Assembly (NCBI RefSeq): GCF_040676675.1
Contig: NZ_JBFAPK010000057.1
Location: forward strand, 1 to 41,584
Direction: 5' to 3'
Source: JBFAPK01 sp040676675
Lineage (GTDB): Bacteria; Actinomycetota; Actinomycetes; Mycobacteriales; Micromonosporaceae
DNA: 41,584 nt
Part shown: positions 16,177 through 25,324 of the stretch, in pieces
How positions within the stretch are numbered: position 1 is the first letter of the stretch
How the letters are laid out: each line of letters opens with the position of its first letter
Notes under the pieces: generated by a model
The model's input: the letters and a program-made list of their open reading frames with translations, nothing else
Databases searched by the model: none
Told to the model about the DNA's origin: nothing
Position numbers and translations under genes: made by a program

Positions 16177-16200
16177 CCCACACAACTTAGGTTGTGCGGG
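16177..16200. promoter_or_regulatory. Hairpin/palindrome in the atp operon leader
   Basis: CCCACACAAC (16177-16186) and GTTGTGCGGG (16191-16200) pair at nine of ten positions around TTAG. The core CACAACTTAGGTTGTG is a near-perfect DNA palindrome, about 48 bp before the AtpZ-like gene. It could be an operator or an RNA hairpin that controls the operon. Confidence 0.45.
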
Positions 16201-16247
16201 GGGCGAGTCACAGCCTCATCTTCCCGGCTGATATCGTTCGCCCCGTC

Positions 16248-16484
16248 ATGGCCGGTGACCAAACCCCCCAACCCGCTGGCACTCCGGACGACGTTCCGCC
16301 CGGTGCCGGTCAGGGCTGGACTGCGCTCGCGTACCTGATGACCGGGATGTTGTTCTGGGGCTTCATCGGCTGGCTGGTCGACCGCTGGTTCGACACCGGG
16401 GGCGTTGCCACCGGGATCGGAACGGTGGTCGGTGCGGCCGCGGGCATCTACCTGGTTGTCCGCCGGCTCGGCACGCCGAACTAG
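16248..16484 (+). CDS. AtpZ-like small membrane protein
   Basis: 78-aa protein: a polar Pro/Gly-rich N-terminus, then two hydrophobic helices (about 26-44 and 51-70) joined by DRWFDTGGV. This matches the two-helix AtpZ / F1F0-ATPase subunit family that precedes F-type synthase operons and has been linked to c-ring assembly or Mg2+/Ca2+ supply. A TATCGT hexamer ten bases before the ATG suggests a very short leader. It ends 12 bp before atpB and is probably the first gene of the atp operon. Confidence 0.7.
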   Translation: MAGDQTPQPAGTPDDVPPGAGQGWTALAYLMTGMLFWGFIGWLVDRWFDTGGVATGIGTVVGAAAGIYLVVRRLGTPN

Positions 16485-16496
16485 GGAAGGGACGCG

Positions 16497-17294
16497 GTGA
16501 TCGGACAGGCGCTCGCTCTCAAGAGTGAGGTTCCGTTTCCACCTAGCGTGGAAGATTTCTACCTGCCCAGCATCCTGCCCTGGGGTGAGCACAACAACTA
16601 CTGGGTCACCAAGATCACCGTCCTGGTCTGGCTCGCGGCCGCGGCGATCATCATCTACTTCCTGCTGAGCTACCGGAACCCGCAACTGGTCCCGACCAAG
16701 AAGCAGTGGATCGCCGAGTCGATCTACGGCTTCGTCCGGAACAACGTCGCGGTCGACATGCTCGGCCACCGGGGCGTGGCCTTCGCGCCGTACTTCACGA
16801 CGCTCTTCTGCTTCGTGCTGCTGACGAACTTCTTCAGCATCCTGCCGGTGGTGCAGATCTCGCCGAACTCGCACATCGCCTTCCCGACGGTGCTCGCGGT
16901 GATCAGCTACGTGCTCTTCATCTACGTGGGCATCCGGCATCACGGGTTCGTCAAGTTCTTCCGCAACGCGCTGATCCCGCCGGCGCCGTGGTTCATCCTG
17001 CCGCTGCTGATCCCGATCGAGTTCTTCTCGACCTTCATCGTTCGGCCGATCACGCTGGCGCTGCGTCTCTTCGCGAACATGTTCGCCGGGCACATGATCC
17101 TGCTGGTCTTCACGCTCGGTGGCTTCGTACTGCTCAACTCGGAGAGCCTCTTCATCAAGCCCGCCTCGGTGGTCTCCTGGGCGATGTCGATCGCCCTGAC
17201 CTTCCTCGAGCTGCTGGTGATCGTCCTGCAGGCGTACGTCTTCGTGGTGCTGACCGCGAGCTACGTGCAGGGCGCGCTCGCCGACGAGCACTGA
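16497..17294 (+). CDS. atpB: ATP synthase F0 subunit a
   Basis: Integral membrane proton-channel subunit. The essential arginine lies in the conserved helix ITLALRLFANMFAGHMI, and the C-terminal half is hydrophobic with LELLVIVLQAYVFVVLTASY. The 265-aa length is typical. The GTG start has GGGAAGGGA upstream. It begins the standard B-E-F-H-A-G-D order. Confidence 0.97.
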   Translation: MIGQALALKSEVPFPPSVEDFYLPSILPWGEHNNYWVTKITVLVWLAAAAIIIYFLLSYRNPQLVPTKKQWIAESIYGFVRNNVAVDMLGHRGVAFAPYFTTLFCFVLLTNFFSILPVVQISPNSHIAFPTVLAVISYVLFIYVGIRHHGFVKFFRNALIPPAPWFILPLLIPIEFFSTFIVRPITLALRLFANMFAGHMILLVFTLGGFVLLNSESLFIKPASVVSWAMSIALTFLELLVIVLQAYVFVVLTASYVQGALADEH

Positions 17295-17321
17295 TCCACA
17301 ACCGCACCATCGTTGCCGTCC

Positions 17322-17352
17322 CGCGTGACAGTCACGCGAGATAACCAGGAGG
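17322..17352 (+). promoter_or_regulatory. Hairpin followed by strong ribosome site before atpE
   Basis: CGCGTGA (17322-17328) pairs with TCACGCG (17332-17338) around CAG. AGGAGG (17347-17352) follows, nine bases from the atpE ATG. Subunit c is needed in many copies per complex; a hairpin that blocks upstream decay or readthrough plus a strong ribosome site would raise its yield. Confidence 0.5.
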
Positions 17353-17361
17353 AACCAACTA

Positions 17362-17592
17362 ATGGAACTCGCCGCAGTTAGTGGCAGCCTCGCCGCCATC
17401 GGTTACGGCCTCGCCGCCATCGGTCCCGGCATCGGCGTCGGCCTGGTCTTCGCCGCCTACATCCAGTCGACCGCGCGTCAGCCCGAGTCGTCCCGGATGA
17501 CCCTGCCGTACGTCTGGATCGGCTTCGCCGTCATCGAGGCGCTGGCGCTGCTCGGCATCGCGTTCGGCTTCATCTGGGCCCAGGGCCAGTAA
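17362..17592 (+). CDS. atpE: ATP synthase F0 subunit c
   Basis: 76-aa proteolipid of the rotor ring: two helices joined by the polar loop STARQPESS. GYGLAAIGPGIGVG in helix 1 is the glycine-rich packing motif; the proton-binding carboxylate is E59 in FAVIEALALLG. A strong AGGAGG ribosome site precedes it. The helix-2 carboxylate region is also the site of diarylquinoline (bedaquiline) binding in mycobacteria; sensitivity cannot be predicted from this alone. Confidence 0.97.
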   Translation: MELAAVSGSLAAIGYGLAAIGPGIGVGLVFAAYIQSTARQPESSRMTLPYVWIGFAVIEALALLGIAFGFIWAQGQ

Positions 17593-17622
17593 CCTCCGCG
17601 ACTTTCCGAACGGGAGGTGTCA

Positions 17623-18174
17623 ATGCTCAACACCGCCATCAACCTCGCCGCCGAGGGCGGCAGCCAGGAACACAACCCGATCATCCCGCTCTGGCAGGAG
17701 ATCGTGGTCGGCTCGATCGCCTTCGCGCTGCTCTGCTTCGTGCTGATGAAGTTCGTCTTCCCGCGCATGGAGCAGACCTTCCAGGCCCGGGTCGACGCGA
17801 TCGAGGGTGGCATCAAGCGGGCCGAGGCCGCCCAGGCCGAGGCGAACAAGCTGCTGGAGCAGTACCGCGCCCAGCTCGCCGAGGCGCGTACCGACGCCGC
17901 CAAGATCCGCGACGACGCGCGGGCCGACGCCGAGGGCATCCGGCAGGACGTCCTGGCCAAGGCGCGCGAGGAAGCGGACCGGATCATCGCGGCCGGCAAG
18001 GAGCAGCTCGCCGCCGAGCGGCAGACCATCGTGCGCGAGCTGCGCACGGAGGTCGGCACGATCGCGGTCGACCTGGCCAGCCGGATCGTCGGTGAGTCCC
18101 TGGCCGACGAGGCGCGCCGTCGGGGCACCGTCGAGCGGTTCCTCACCGACCTCGAGAGCGCGGGGGCCCGCTGA
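17623..18174 (+). CDS. atpF: ATP synthase F0 subunit b
   Basis: 183-aa stator subunit: one N-terminal membrane helix (about 24-44, EIVVGSIAFALLCFVLMKFV) followed by a long charged coiled coil rich in Ala/Glu/Arg. ATG 17623 is chosen over GTG 17617 because GGGAGG (17612-17617) would overlap the GTG but is well spaced for the ATG. The stop overlaps the atpH start (TGATG). Confidence 0.95.
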   Translation: MLNTAINLAAEGGSQEHNPIIPLWQEIVVGSIAFALLCFVLMKFVFPRMEQTFQARVDAIEGGIKRAEAAQAEANKLLEQYRAQLAEARTDAAKIRDDARADAEGIRQDVLAKAREEADRIIAAGKEQLAAERQTIVRELRTEVGTIAVDLASRIVGESLADEARRRGTVERFLTDLESAGAR

Positions 18175-18995
18175 TGCAGGCCGCCAGCCGGGAGTCGTAC
18201 GGGGCCGCCGCGGAGCGTCTCAACGCGTACGCCCAGGGCGCCGAGCCGTCGGCGATCAGCACCACGGCCGACGAGATCCTCGCCTTCGCCGGACTGCTCG
18301 GGCGGGAGGCACGGCTGCGCCGGGCGCTCTCCGACCCGGCCCGCAGCGGCGAGGACCGGGCGGGCCTGCTCGGCAACCTGCTCGGCGGCAAGCTCAGCGC
18401 GGACGCGGCGCAGCTGCTCTCCCAGCTCGTCGTCGGCCGCTGGTCGGCGCCGGGCGAGCTGCTCGACGCCGCCGAGCGGCTCGGCGTGGAGGCGCTGCTC
18501 GCCAGCGCCGACCGCGCCGGCGACCTCGGCGAGGTAGAGGACGAGTTGTTCCGTTTCGGCCAGGTGGTGGCCGCGGACCTGGAGCTGAGCAACGTGCTCT
18601 CCGACCAGGTCGCGCCGGCCACCCAGCGGGCCGAACTGGCCAGGACGCTGTTGGTGGGCAAGGCCAAGCCGATAACGGTACGGTTGGTGGAGGTAGCCCT
18701 CACCGGCTTCGGTGGGCGCTCGTTCTCCGGGGCGCTGACCCGGCTCGTGGAGTTGGCCGCCGACCGCCGGAACCGGCAGGTGGCCTACGTCACCGCGGCG
18801 GCGCCGCTCGGCGAGGAGGAGGAGCGTCGCCTCGTCGCGAAGCTCTCCGAGCTGTACGGCCGCGAGGTCACCGTCAAGCAGACGGTGGATCCCGGGGTGC
18901 TCGGCGGACTCAGCGTGCAGGTCGGTTCCGATCTCTACGACGGCACGGTCCTGCGCCGGCTCACCGACACCCGTAACGCGCTCACGGGACGCTGA
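18174..18995 (+). CDS. atpH: ATP synthase F1 subunit delta
   Basis: 273-aa peripheral-stalk subunit joining F1 to subunit b. The C-terminal OSCP domain includes VTAAAPLGEEEERRLVAKL and the late motif VDPGVLGGLSVQVGSDLYDGTV. It is larger than the roughly 180-aa E. coli subunit, as is usual in Streptomyces-type actinobacteria, and is not fused to a second b subunit as in mycobacteria. The ATG overlaps the atpF stop by one base. Confidence 0.95.
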   Translation: MQAASRESYGAAAERLNAYAQGAEPSAISTTADEILAFAGLLGREARLRRALSDPARSGEDRAGLLGNLLGGKLSADAAQLLSQLVVGRWSAPGELLDAAERLGVEALLASADRAGDLGEVEDELFRFGQVVAADLELSNVLSDQVAPATQRAELARTLLVGKAKPITVRLVEVALTGFGGRSFSGALTRLVELAADRRNRQVAYVTAAAPLGEEEERRLVAKLSELYGREVTVKQTVDPGVLGGLSVQVGSDLYDGTVLRRLTDTRNALTGR

Positions 18996-19072
18996 CGAGC
19001 GCGCCGACCCACTAGTCGTACCTGACCTGCCGCTCTGAGGTAACTCCGGGCCCTGAATAGAGGAAGCAGAGG

Positions 19073-20725
<1,653 letters not shown>

Positions 20726-20734
20726 GGCTGATCG

Positions 20735-21664
20735 ATGGCGGCCCAGGTTCGCGTTCTTCGCCAGCGGATCCGCTCGGCGAAGGGGATGAAGAAGATCACC
20801 AAGGCGATGGAGCTCGTGGCGACGAGCCGCATCGCCAAGGCCCAGGCCCGGGTGGCGGCGTCCCTGCCGTACGCCCAGGCCATCACCGGTGTGCTCACGG
20901 CGCTGGCGTCGAACGCGCGCATCGACCACCCGCTGCTCACTCCGCGGCAGCGGGTGCGGCGGGCGGGCGTCGTGGTCGTCACCAGCGACCGCGGCCTGGC
21001 CGGCGGTTACAGCTCCAACGCGATCAAGGCCGCCGAGTCGCTCCTGGCCCGCCTCAAGGAGGACGGCAAGGAGCCGGTGCTGTACGTGGTCGGCCGTAAG
21101 GGCGTCGGGTACTACCGGTTCCGCCAGCGGCCGATCGAGGCGAGCTGGACCGGCTTCTCCGAGCAGCCGACCTTCGCCGACGCCCGGACCGTGGGCGAGA
21201 CGCTGATCAAGGCGTTCGGCCACGGTGCGGACGACGAGGCCGGCGACGGCGGGATCGACGGCGTCCGGGGCGTGGACGAGCTGCACATCGTCTACACCGA
21301 GTTCAAGTCGCTGATGACGCAGCTCCCGGTGGCCAAGATCATTGGCCCGATGGAGGTCGAGGACCGGCCCCGCTCCGAGGGCCTGCTCCCGGCGTACGAG
21401 TTCGAGCCGGAGGCCGAGGCGCTGCTCGACGCGCTGCTGCCGAAGTACATCAACACCCGCATCTACGCGGCGTTGATCGAGTCGGCGGCGAGCGAGTCGG
21501 CGGCGCGGCGGCGGGCGATGAAGGCCGCGACCGACAACGCCGAAGAGATGATCGAGACCTACACGCGCGAGATGAACTCGGCCCGGCAGGCCGGGATCAC
21601 CCAGGAGATCAGCGAGATCGTCGGCGGCGCTAACGCGTTGGCCGCGTCGGGAAGTGAAGTGTGA
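20735..21664 (+). CDS. atpG: ATP synthase F1 subunit gamma
   Basis: 309-aa central rotor shaft. N-terminal coiled coil MKKITKAMELVATSRIAKAQ and C-terminal SAARRRAMKAATDNAEEMI are conserved. A Gly/Asp-rich loop (GADDEAGDGGIDGVRGV) sits in the middle of the globular domain, like the gamma loop described for mycobacteria. The TGA overlaps the atpD start region. Confidence 0.96.
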   Translation: MAAQVRVLRQRIRSAKGMKKITKAMELVATSRIAKAQARVAASLPYAQAITGVLTALASNARIDHPLLTPRQRVRRAGVVVVTSDRGLAGGYSSNAIKAAESLLARLKEDGKEPVLYVVGRKGVGYYRFRQRPIEASWTGFSEQPTFADARTVGETLIKAFGHGADDEAGDGGIDGVRGVDELHIVYTEFKSLMTQLPVAKIIGPMEVEDRPRSEGLLPAYEFEPEAEALLDALLPKYINTRIYAALIESAASESAARRRAMKAATDNAEEMIETYTREMNSARQAGITQEISEIVGGANALAASGSEV

Positions 21665-23103
21665 TGACTGTAACCGCAGGCGAAACCAAGACCGCGACGG
21701 GCCGTGTGGTCCGGGTCATCGGCCCGGTCGTCGACGCCGAGTTCCCGCGCGACGCGATGCCCGAAATCTTCAACGCGCTGCACGTCGATGTCGACCTCTC
21801 CGGCGGCCGGAAGACCCTGACCCTGGAGGTCGCCCAGCACCTGGGCGACAACATGGTCCGGGCCATCTCCATGCAGCCGACCGACGGTGTGGTCCGGGGC
21901 GCCGAGGTGCGCGACACCGGGGCGCCGATCAGCGTCCCGGTGGGTGACGTCACCAAGGGCCACGTCTTCAACGCCATCGGCGAGGTGCTGAACCTCAAGC
22001 CGGGGGAGAAGTTCGAGGTCAACGAGCGCTGGCAGATCCACCGCAAGGCGCCGGCCTTCGCGGACCTGGAGCCGAAGACCGAGATGCTGGAGACCGGCAT
22101 CAAGGTGCTCGACCTGCTCGCCCCGTACGTCAAGGGCGGCAAGATCGGCCTGTTCGGCGGCGCGGGCGTGGGCAAGACGGTGCTCATCCAGGAGATGATC
22201 ATCCGGGTTGCCAACAACTTCGGTGGTACCTCGGTCTTCGCCGGCGTGGGGGAGCGGACCCGTGAGGGTAACGACCTCATCGCCGAGATGACCGAGTCCG
22301 GTGTCATCGACAAGACCGCGCTGGTCTACGGCCAGATGGACGAGCCGCCGGGCACCCGGCTGCGGGTGGCGCTCTCCGCGCTGACGATGGCGGAGTACTT
22401 CCGCGACGTCCAGAAGCAGGAGGTGCTGCTCTTCATCGACAACATCTTCCGCTTCACCCAGGCCGGTTCGGAGGTCTCCACCCTGCTCGGCCGGATGCCG
22501 AGCGCGGTGGGCTACCAGCCGACCCTGGCCGACGAGATGGGCGAGCTGCAGGAGCGGATCACGTCGGTCCGGGGCCAGGCGATCACCTCGATGCAGGCGA
22601 TCTACGTTCCGGCGGACGACTACACCGACCCGGCGCCGTCGACCACGTTCGCGCACCTCGACGCGACCACCAACCTGGAGCGGTCGATCTCCGACAAGGG
22701 CATCTACCCGGCGGTGGACCCGCTGGCCTCCTCGTCGCGGATCCTCGCCCCCGAGTTCGTGGGCATCGAGCACTACACGGTCGCCTCCGAGGTGAAGCGG
22801 ATCCTGCAGCGCTACAAGGACCTGCAGGACATCATCGCCATCCTCGGTATCGAGGAGCTCTCCGAGGAAGACAAGGTGACGGTCCAGCGGGCCCGCCGGA
22901 TCGAGCGGTTCCTGTCGCAGAACACCTACGCGGCGGAGCAGTTCACCGGCGTGAAGGGCTCGACGGTTCCGATCAAGGAGACCATCGAGGCGTTCAAGAA
23001 GATCAGCGAGGGTGAGTACGACCACTTCCCCGAGCAGGCCTTCTTCATGTGTGGCGGGCTCGACGACCTGGAGCGTAACGCTCGGGAGCTGTCGAAGAGC
23101 TGA
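21664..23103 (+). CDS. atpD: ATP synthase F1 subunit beta
   Basis: Catalytic subunit. Walker A GGAGVGKT (about 166-173), catalytic Glu in GVGERTREGND, Walker B VLLFIDNIFRFTQAG and the DELSEED-equivalent GIEELSEEDK are intact. ATG 21664 overlaps the atpG stop by one base; GTG 21661 is an alternative start one codon earlier. A strong terminator hairpin follows, so the main operon ends here and does not run into atpC, which is unusual. Confidence 0.97.
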   Translation: MTVTAGETKTATGRVVRVIGPVVDAEFPRDAMPEIFNALHVDVDLSGGRKTLTLEVAQHLGDNMVRAISMQPTDGVVRGAEVRDTGAPISVPVGDVTKGHVFNAIGEVLNLKPGEKFEVNERWQIHRKAPAFADLEPKTEMLETGIKVLDLLAPYVKGGKIGLFGGAGVGKTVLIQEMIIRVANNFGGTSVFAGVGERTREGNDLIAEMTESGVIDKTALVYGQMDEPPGTRLRVALSALTMAEYFRDVQKQEVLLFIDNIFRFTQAGSEVSTLLGRMPSAVGYQPTLADEMGELQERITSVRGQAITSMQAIYVPADDYTDPAPSTTFAHLDATTNLERSISDKGIYPAVDPLASSSRILAPEFVGIEHYTVASEVKRILQRYKDLQDIIAILGIEELSEEDKVTVQRARRIERFLSQNTYAAEQFTGVKGSTVPIKETIEAFKKISEGEYDHFPEQAFFMCGGLDDLERNARELSKS

Positions 23104-23122
23104 GCGTCACGGATACGTGACG

Positions 23123-23158
23123 AAGGGGTCAGGCCGGCACAAGCCGGCCTGGCCCCTT
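23123..23158 (+). terminator. Terminator closing the main atp operon after atpD
   Basis: Arms 23123-23138 and 23143-23158 form a 16-bp stem (one G-U pair) around ACAA, 19 bases after the atpD stop, followed by a pyrimidine-rich GCCTTTCC. Confidence 0.75.
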
Positions 23159-23175
23159 GCCTTTCCGCTAGCACA

Positions 23176-23209
23176 TTTTCCCAGCTCACGAGGGTGTTTT
23201 CCCAGTTCA
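23176..23209 (+). promoter_or_regulatory. Operator-like pair of 13-bp direct repeats before the LCP gene
   Basis: TTTTCCCAGCTCA (23176-23188) and TTTTCCCAGTTCA (23197-23209) are 21 bp apart, two helical turns, in an AT-richer patch. TACCGT (23216-23221) could be a -10 box, which would put the second repeat over the -35 region. Confidence 0.45.
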
Positions 23210-23243
23210 GCGAGGTACCGTCGGCTCCGGTCCACCGCCGGTC

Positions 23244-24461
23244 GTGTCCAGCGTCGCCACGTCCGCGCCCCCAGCGTGGGCCGGCCCGCCGCCGCGGGCG
23301 CGACGACGGGAAGTGGGTTCTACCGTGGGCAAGCGCAGCACCGTGACGCCGGGACGTACCCGGAGGTCGACCGTACCGAGGTGGGCTCAGGTCTGCACCG
23401 CCTTCGGCGCGCTGCTGGTACTGCTCAGCGGCGGGATGCTGGCGACCTCCCACGCGCTGATCGCCCGGTACGCGGGCAGCGTCCGCCAGGCCGACCTCTT
23501 CGGCGACCAGGCGGCCGGCGCCCCGGTCCAGCACGCGGACATCAAGGGGCCGCTGAACATCCTGCTGGTCGGCATAGACCCGCGGGCCGGCCAGGTGAAC
23601 GAACCGCCCCGGTCCGACTCGATCATCATCGTGCACGTCAACCCGGGCCTCGACTCGGCGTACCTCTTCTCCATCCCGCGTGACCTGCGCGTCGACATCC
23701 CGGCCTTTCCGAAGGCGAACTACCGGGGCGGCACCGACAAGATCAATGCCGCCATGGCGTACGGCAGCCGCGTGCCCGGTCAGGCCGCGCCCGACCCGGC
23801 CCGCGGCTTCGAGCTGCTCTCCCAGACGGTCAGCGACTACACCGGGATCAGCCACTTCGACGCCGGCGCGATCGTCGACTTCACCGGCTTCCAGAAGATC
23901 GTGGACGCGATGGGCGGCGTCGACATGTACATCGACAGCAACGTGAAGTCCGAGCACCGCCAGCCGGACGGCAGCTACCGCACCCCGAACCCGAAGGGCG
24001 AGGGGTACATCGGCCCGCAGGCCACGTACACCAAGGGCAACGCCCACCTCAAGGGCTGGCAGGCGCTCGACTACGTCCGGCAGCGGTACGGGCTGCCGCA
24101 CGGCGACTACGACCGCCAGCGGCACCAGCAGCAGTTCATCAAGGCGATGGTGACCCAGGCGATGAGCCGGGACGTGGTGACCAACCCGCTCAAGCTCGAC
24201 GCGGTGCTGCGGGCGGCCGGCAAGTCGCTGATCTTCAACGGCCGGGGCAACAGCATCGTCGACTACGCCTGGGCGCTGCGCGACCTCCGCTCCGACTCGA
24301 TCCAGATGATCAAGCTGCCCGGGCAGGGCATCGGCACCGGCTCCAGCTACCAGGGGGAACGGCTGCTCGCGCCGACCGACGACTTCTTCGCCAGTCTCGA
24401 AACCGGCACCACCGACCAGTTCCTCGCCGCACACCCGGATTTCGTCAACAAGGAGAAGTAA
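23244..24461 (+). CDS. LytR-CpsA-Psr (LCP) family cell-wall glycopolymer ligase
   Basis: Predicted membrane enzyme transferring lipid-linked glycopolymers to peptidoglycan. A basic Pro/Arg-rich cytoplasmic N-terminus (about 1-46) precedes one membrane helix (about 47-70). The LCP domain shows NILLVGIDPRAG, RSDSIIIVHVNP, FSIPRDLRVDIP, DKINAAMAYG and YVRQRYGLPHGDYDRQRHQQQ, covering the conserved Arg/Asp residues. GTG 23244 gives 405 aa; a later GTG at 23325 (MGKRSTVTPG) is a possible start. The gene lies between atpD and atpC, flanked by the atp terminator and the atpC promoter, so it is an independent unit. Confidence 0.9.
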   Translation: MSSVATSAPPAWAGPPPRARRREVGSTVGKRSTVTPGRTRRSTVPRWAQVCTAFGALLVLLSGGMLATSHALIARYAGSVRQADLFGDQAAGAPVQHADIKGPLNILLVGIDPRAGQVNEPPRSDSIIIVHVNPGLDSAYLFSIPRDLRVDIPAFPKANYRGGTDKINAAMAYGSRVPGQAAPDPARGFELLSQTVSDYTGISHFDAGAIVDFTGFQKIVDAMGGVDMYIDSNVKSEHRQPDGSYRTPNPKGEGYIGPQATYTKGNAHLKGWQALDYVRQRYGLPHGDYDRQRHQQQFIKAMVTQAMSRDVVTNPLKLDAVLRAAGKSLIFNGRGNSIVDYAWALRDLRSDSIQMIKLPGQGIGTGSSYQGERLLAPTDDFFASLETGTTDQFLAAHPDFVNKEK

Positions 24462-24497
24462 TCTACCGGGAACCCGGTGTGCATCCCGCCACCCGCG

Positions 24498-24527
24498 TTG
24501 GGACGGTGACGAGGGCCCGATTAGACT
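24498..24527 (+). promoter_or_regulatory. Candidate promoter of atpC
   Basis: TTGGGA (24498-24503) and TAGACT (24522-24527) with an 18-bp spacer lie just upstream of atpC, giving a leader of about 26 bases with a GAAGGAGA ribosome site. Confidence 0.5.
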
Positions 24528-24559
24528 CGGCCCAACCCCGCCGCCCCGAAGGAGACAGC

Positions 24560-24841
24560 GTGGCACAGCTACAGGTCGAGCTGGTATCGGTCGAGGAGAA
24601 GGTCTGGTCCGGCGAGGCCGACATGGTCGTCGCCCGGACGACCGAGGGTGAACTCGGGGTACTGCCGGGTCACGCGCCGCTGCTCGGGCAGCTCGCCGAG
24701 CCCGGCCAGGTGCGCATCAAGCTCGCCGGTGGCCAGCAGCTCACCTACGACGTGACCGGCGGGTTCCTCTCCGTCACCGGCGAGGGCGTAACCGTGCTGG
24801 CCGAGAGCGCCACCCCCGCCGACGGTTCCGCGACGCGCTGA
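24560..24841 (+). CDS. atpC: ATP synthase F1 subunit epsilon, lacking the C-terminal helical hairpin
   Basis: Rotor subunit contacting gamma and the c-ring. The beta-sandwich domain is complete (LQVELVSVEEKVWSGEAD, GELGVLPGHAPLLGQL, TYDVTGGFLSVTGEGVTVL). The protein stops at 93 aa, whereas typical bacterial epsilon is about 120-140 aa with a two-helix C-terminal domain that can inhibit ATP hydrolysis. GTG 24560 is chosen for its AAGGAGA site eight bases upstream. It is separated from atpD by an LCP gene and a terminator and has its own promoter. DUF2550 follows after 12 bp. Confidence 0.93.
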   Translation: MAQLQVELVSVEEKVWSGEADMVVARTTEGELGVLPGHAPLLGQLAEPGQVRIKLAGGQQLTYDVTGGFLSVTGEGVTVLAESATPADGSATR

Positions 24842-24853
24842 CCGGGTCCGTCG

Positions 24854-25306
24854 ATGAAGGTCTTGGAAGGGATCGGAATCGGCGTACTCATCCTGCTCGC
24901 CGCGCTGGCGGTGCTCTTCGTCCGCCGTGCCTGGGTGACGAGAAGGGGCGGGATCATCCGGCTCAGCGTCCGGGTCTCGACGCTGCTCGACGGGCGGGGC
25001 TGGTCACCGGGCTTCGGTCGCTTCACCGACGACGAACTGCGCTGGTATCGGATGTTCAGCTTCGCCATCCGGCCGAAGCGGGTACTCGCCCGCACCGGGC
25101 TCGCGGTGGAGCGGCGGCGGCTGCCCGAGGGCCAGGAGCGGCTCTCCATGCCCGCCGACTGGATCATCCTCCGCTGTACCAGCCATCAGGCTCCGGTCGA
25201 GATCGCCATGGCGCAGTCCACGCTCACCGGGTTTCTCTCCTGGCTAGAGGCCGCCCCGCCCGGGGCGGCCTCGCCGCGTCTGGCACACGACTGGCCCGCC
25301 GCCTGA
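24854..25306 (+). CDS. DUF2550 membrane-anchored protein
   Basis: 150-aa protein with one N-terminal membrane helix (about 4-24) and a cytosolic domain containing RGGIIRLSVRVST, RGWSPGFGRFTDDELRWYRMFS and RRLPEGQERLSMPADWIILRC. It matches the DUF2550 family, which follows atpC in M. tuberculosis as well. Function unknown; conserved linkage suggests an envelope or energy-related role. Probably co-transcribed with atpC. Confidence 0.85.
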   Translation: MKVLEGIGIGVLILLAALAVLFVRRAWVTRRGGIIRLSVRVSTLLDGRGWSPGFGRFTDDELRWYRMFSFAIRPKRVLARTGLAVERRRLPEGQERLSMPADWIILRCTSHQAPVEIAMAQSTLTGFLSWLEAAPPGAASPRLAHDWPAA

Positions 25307-25324
25307 GCGGGCCCCGGACACGCC

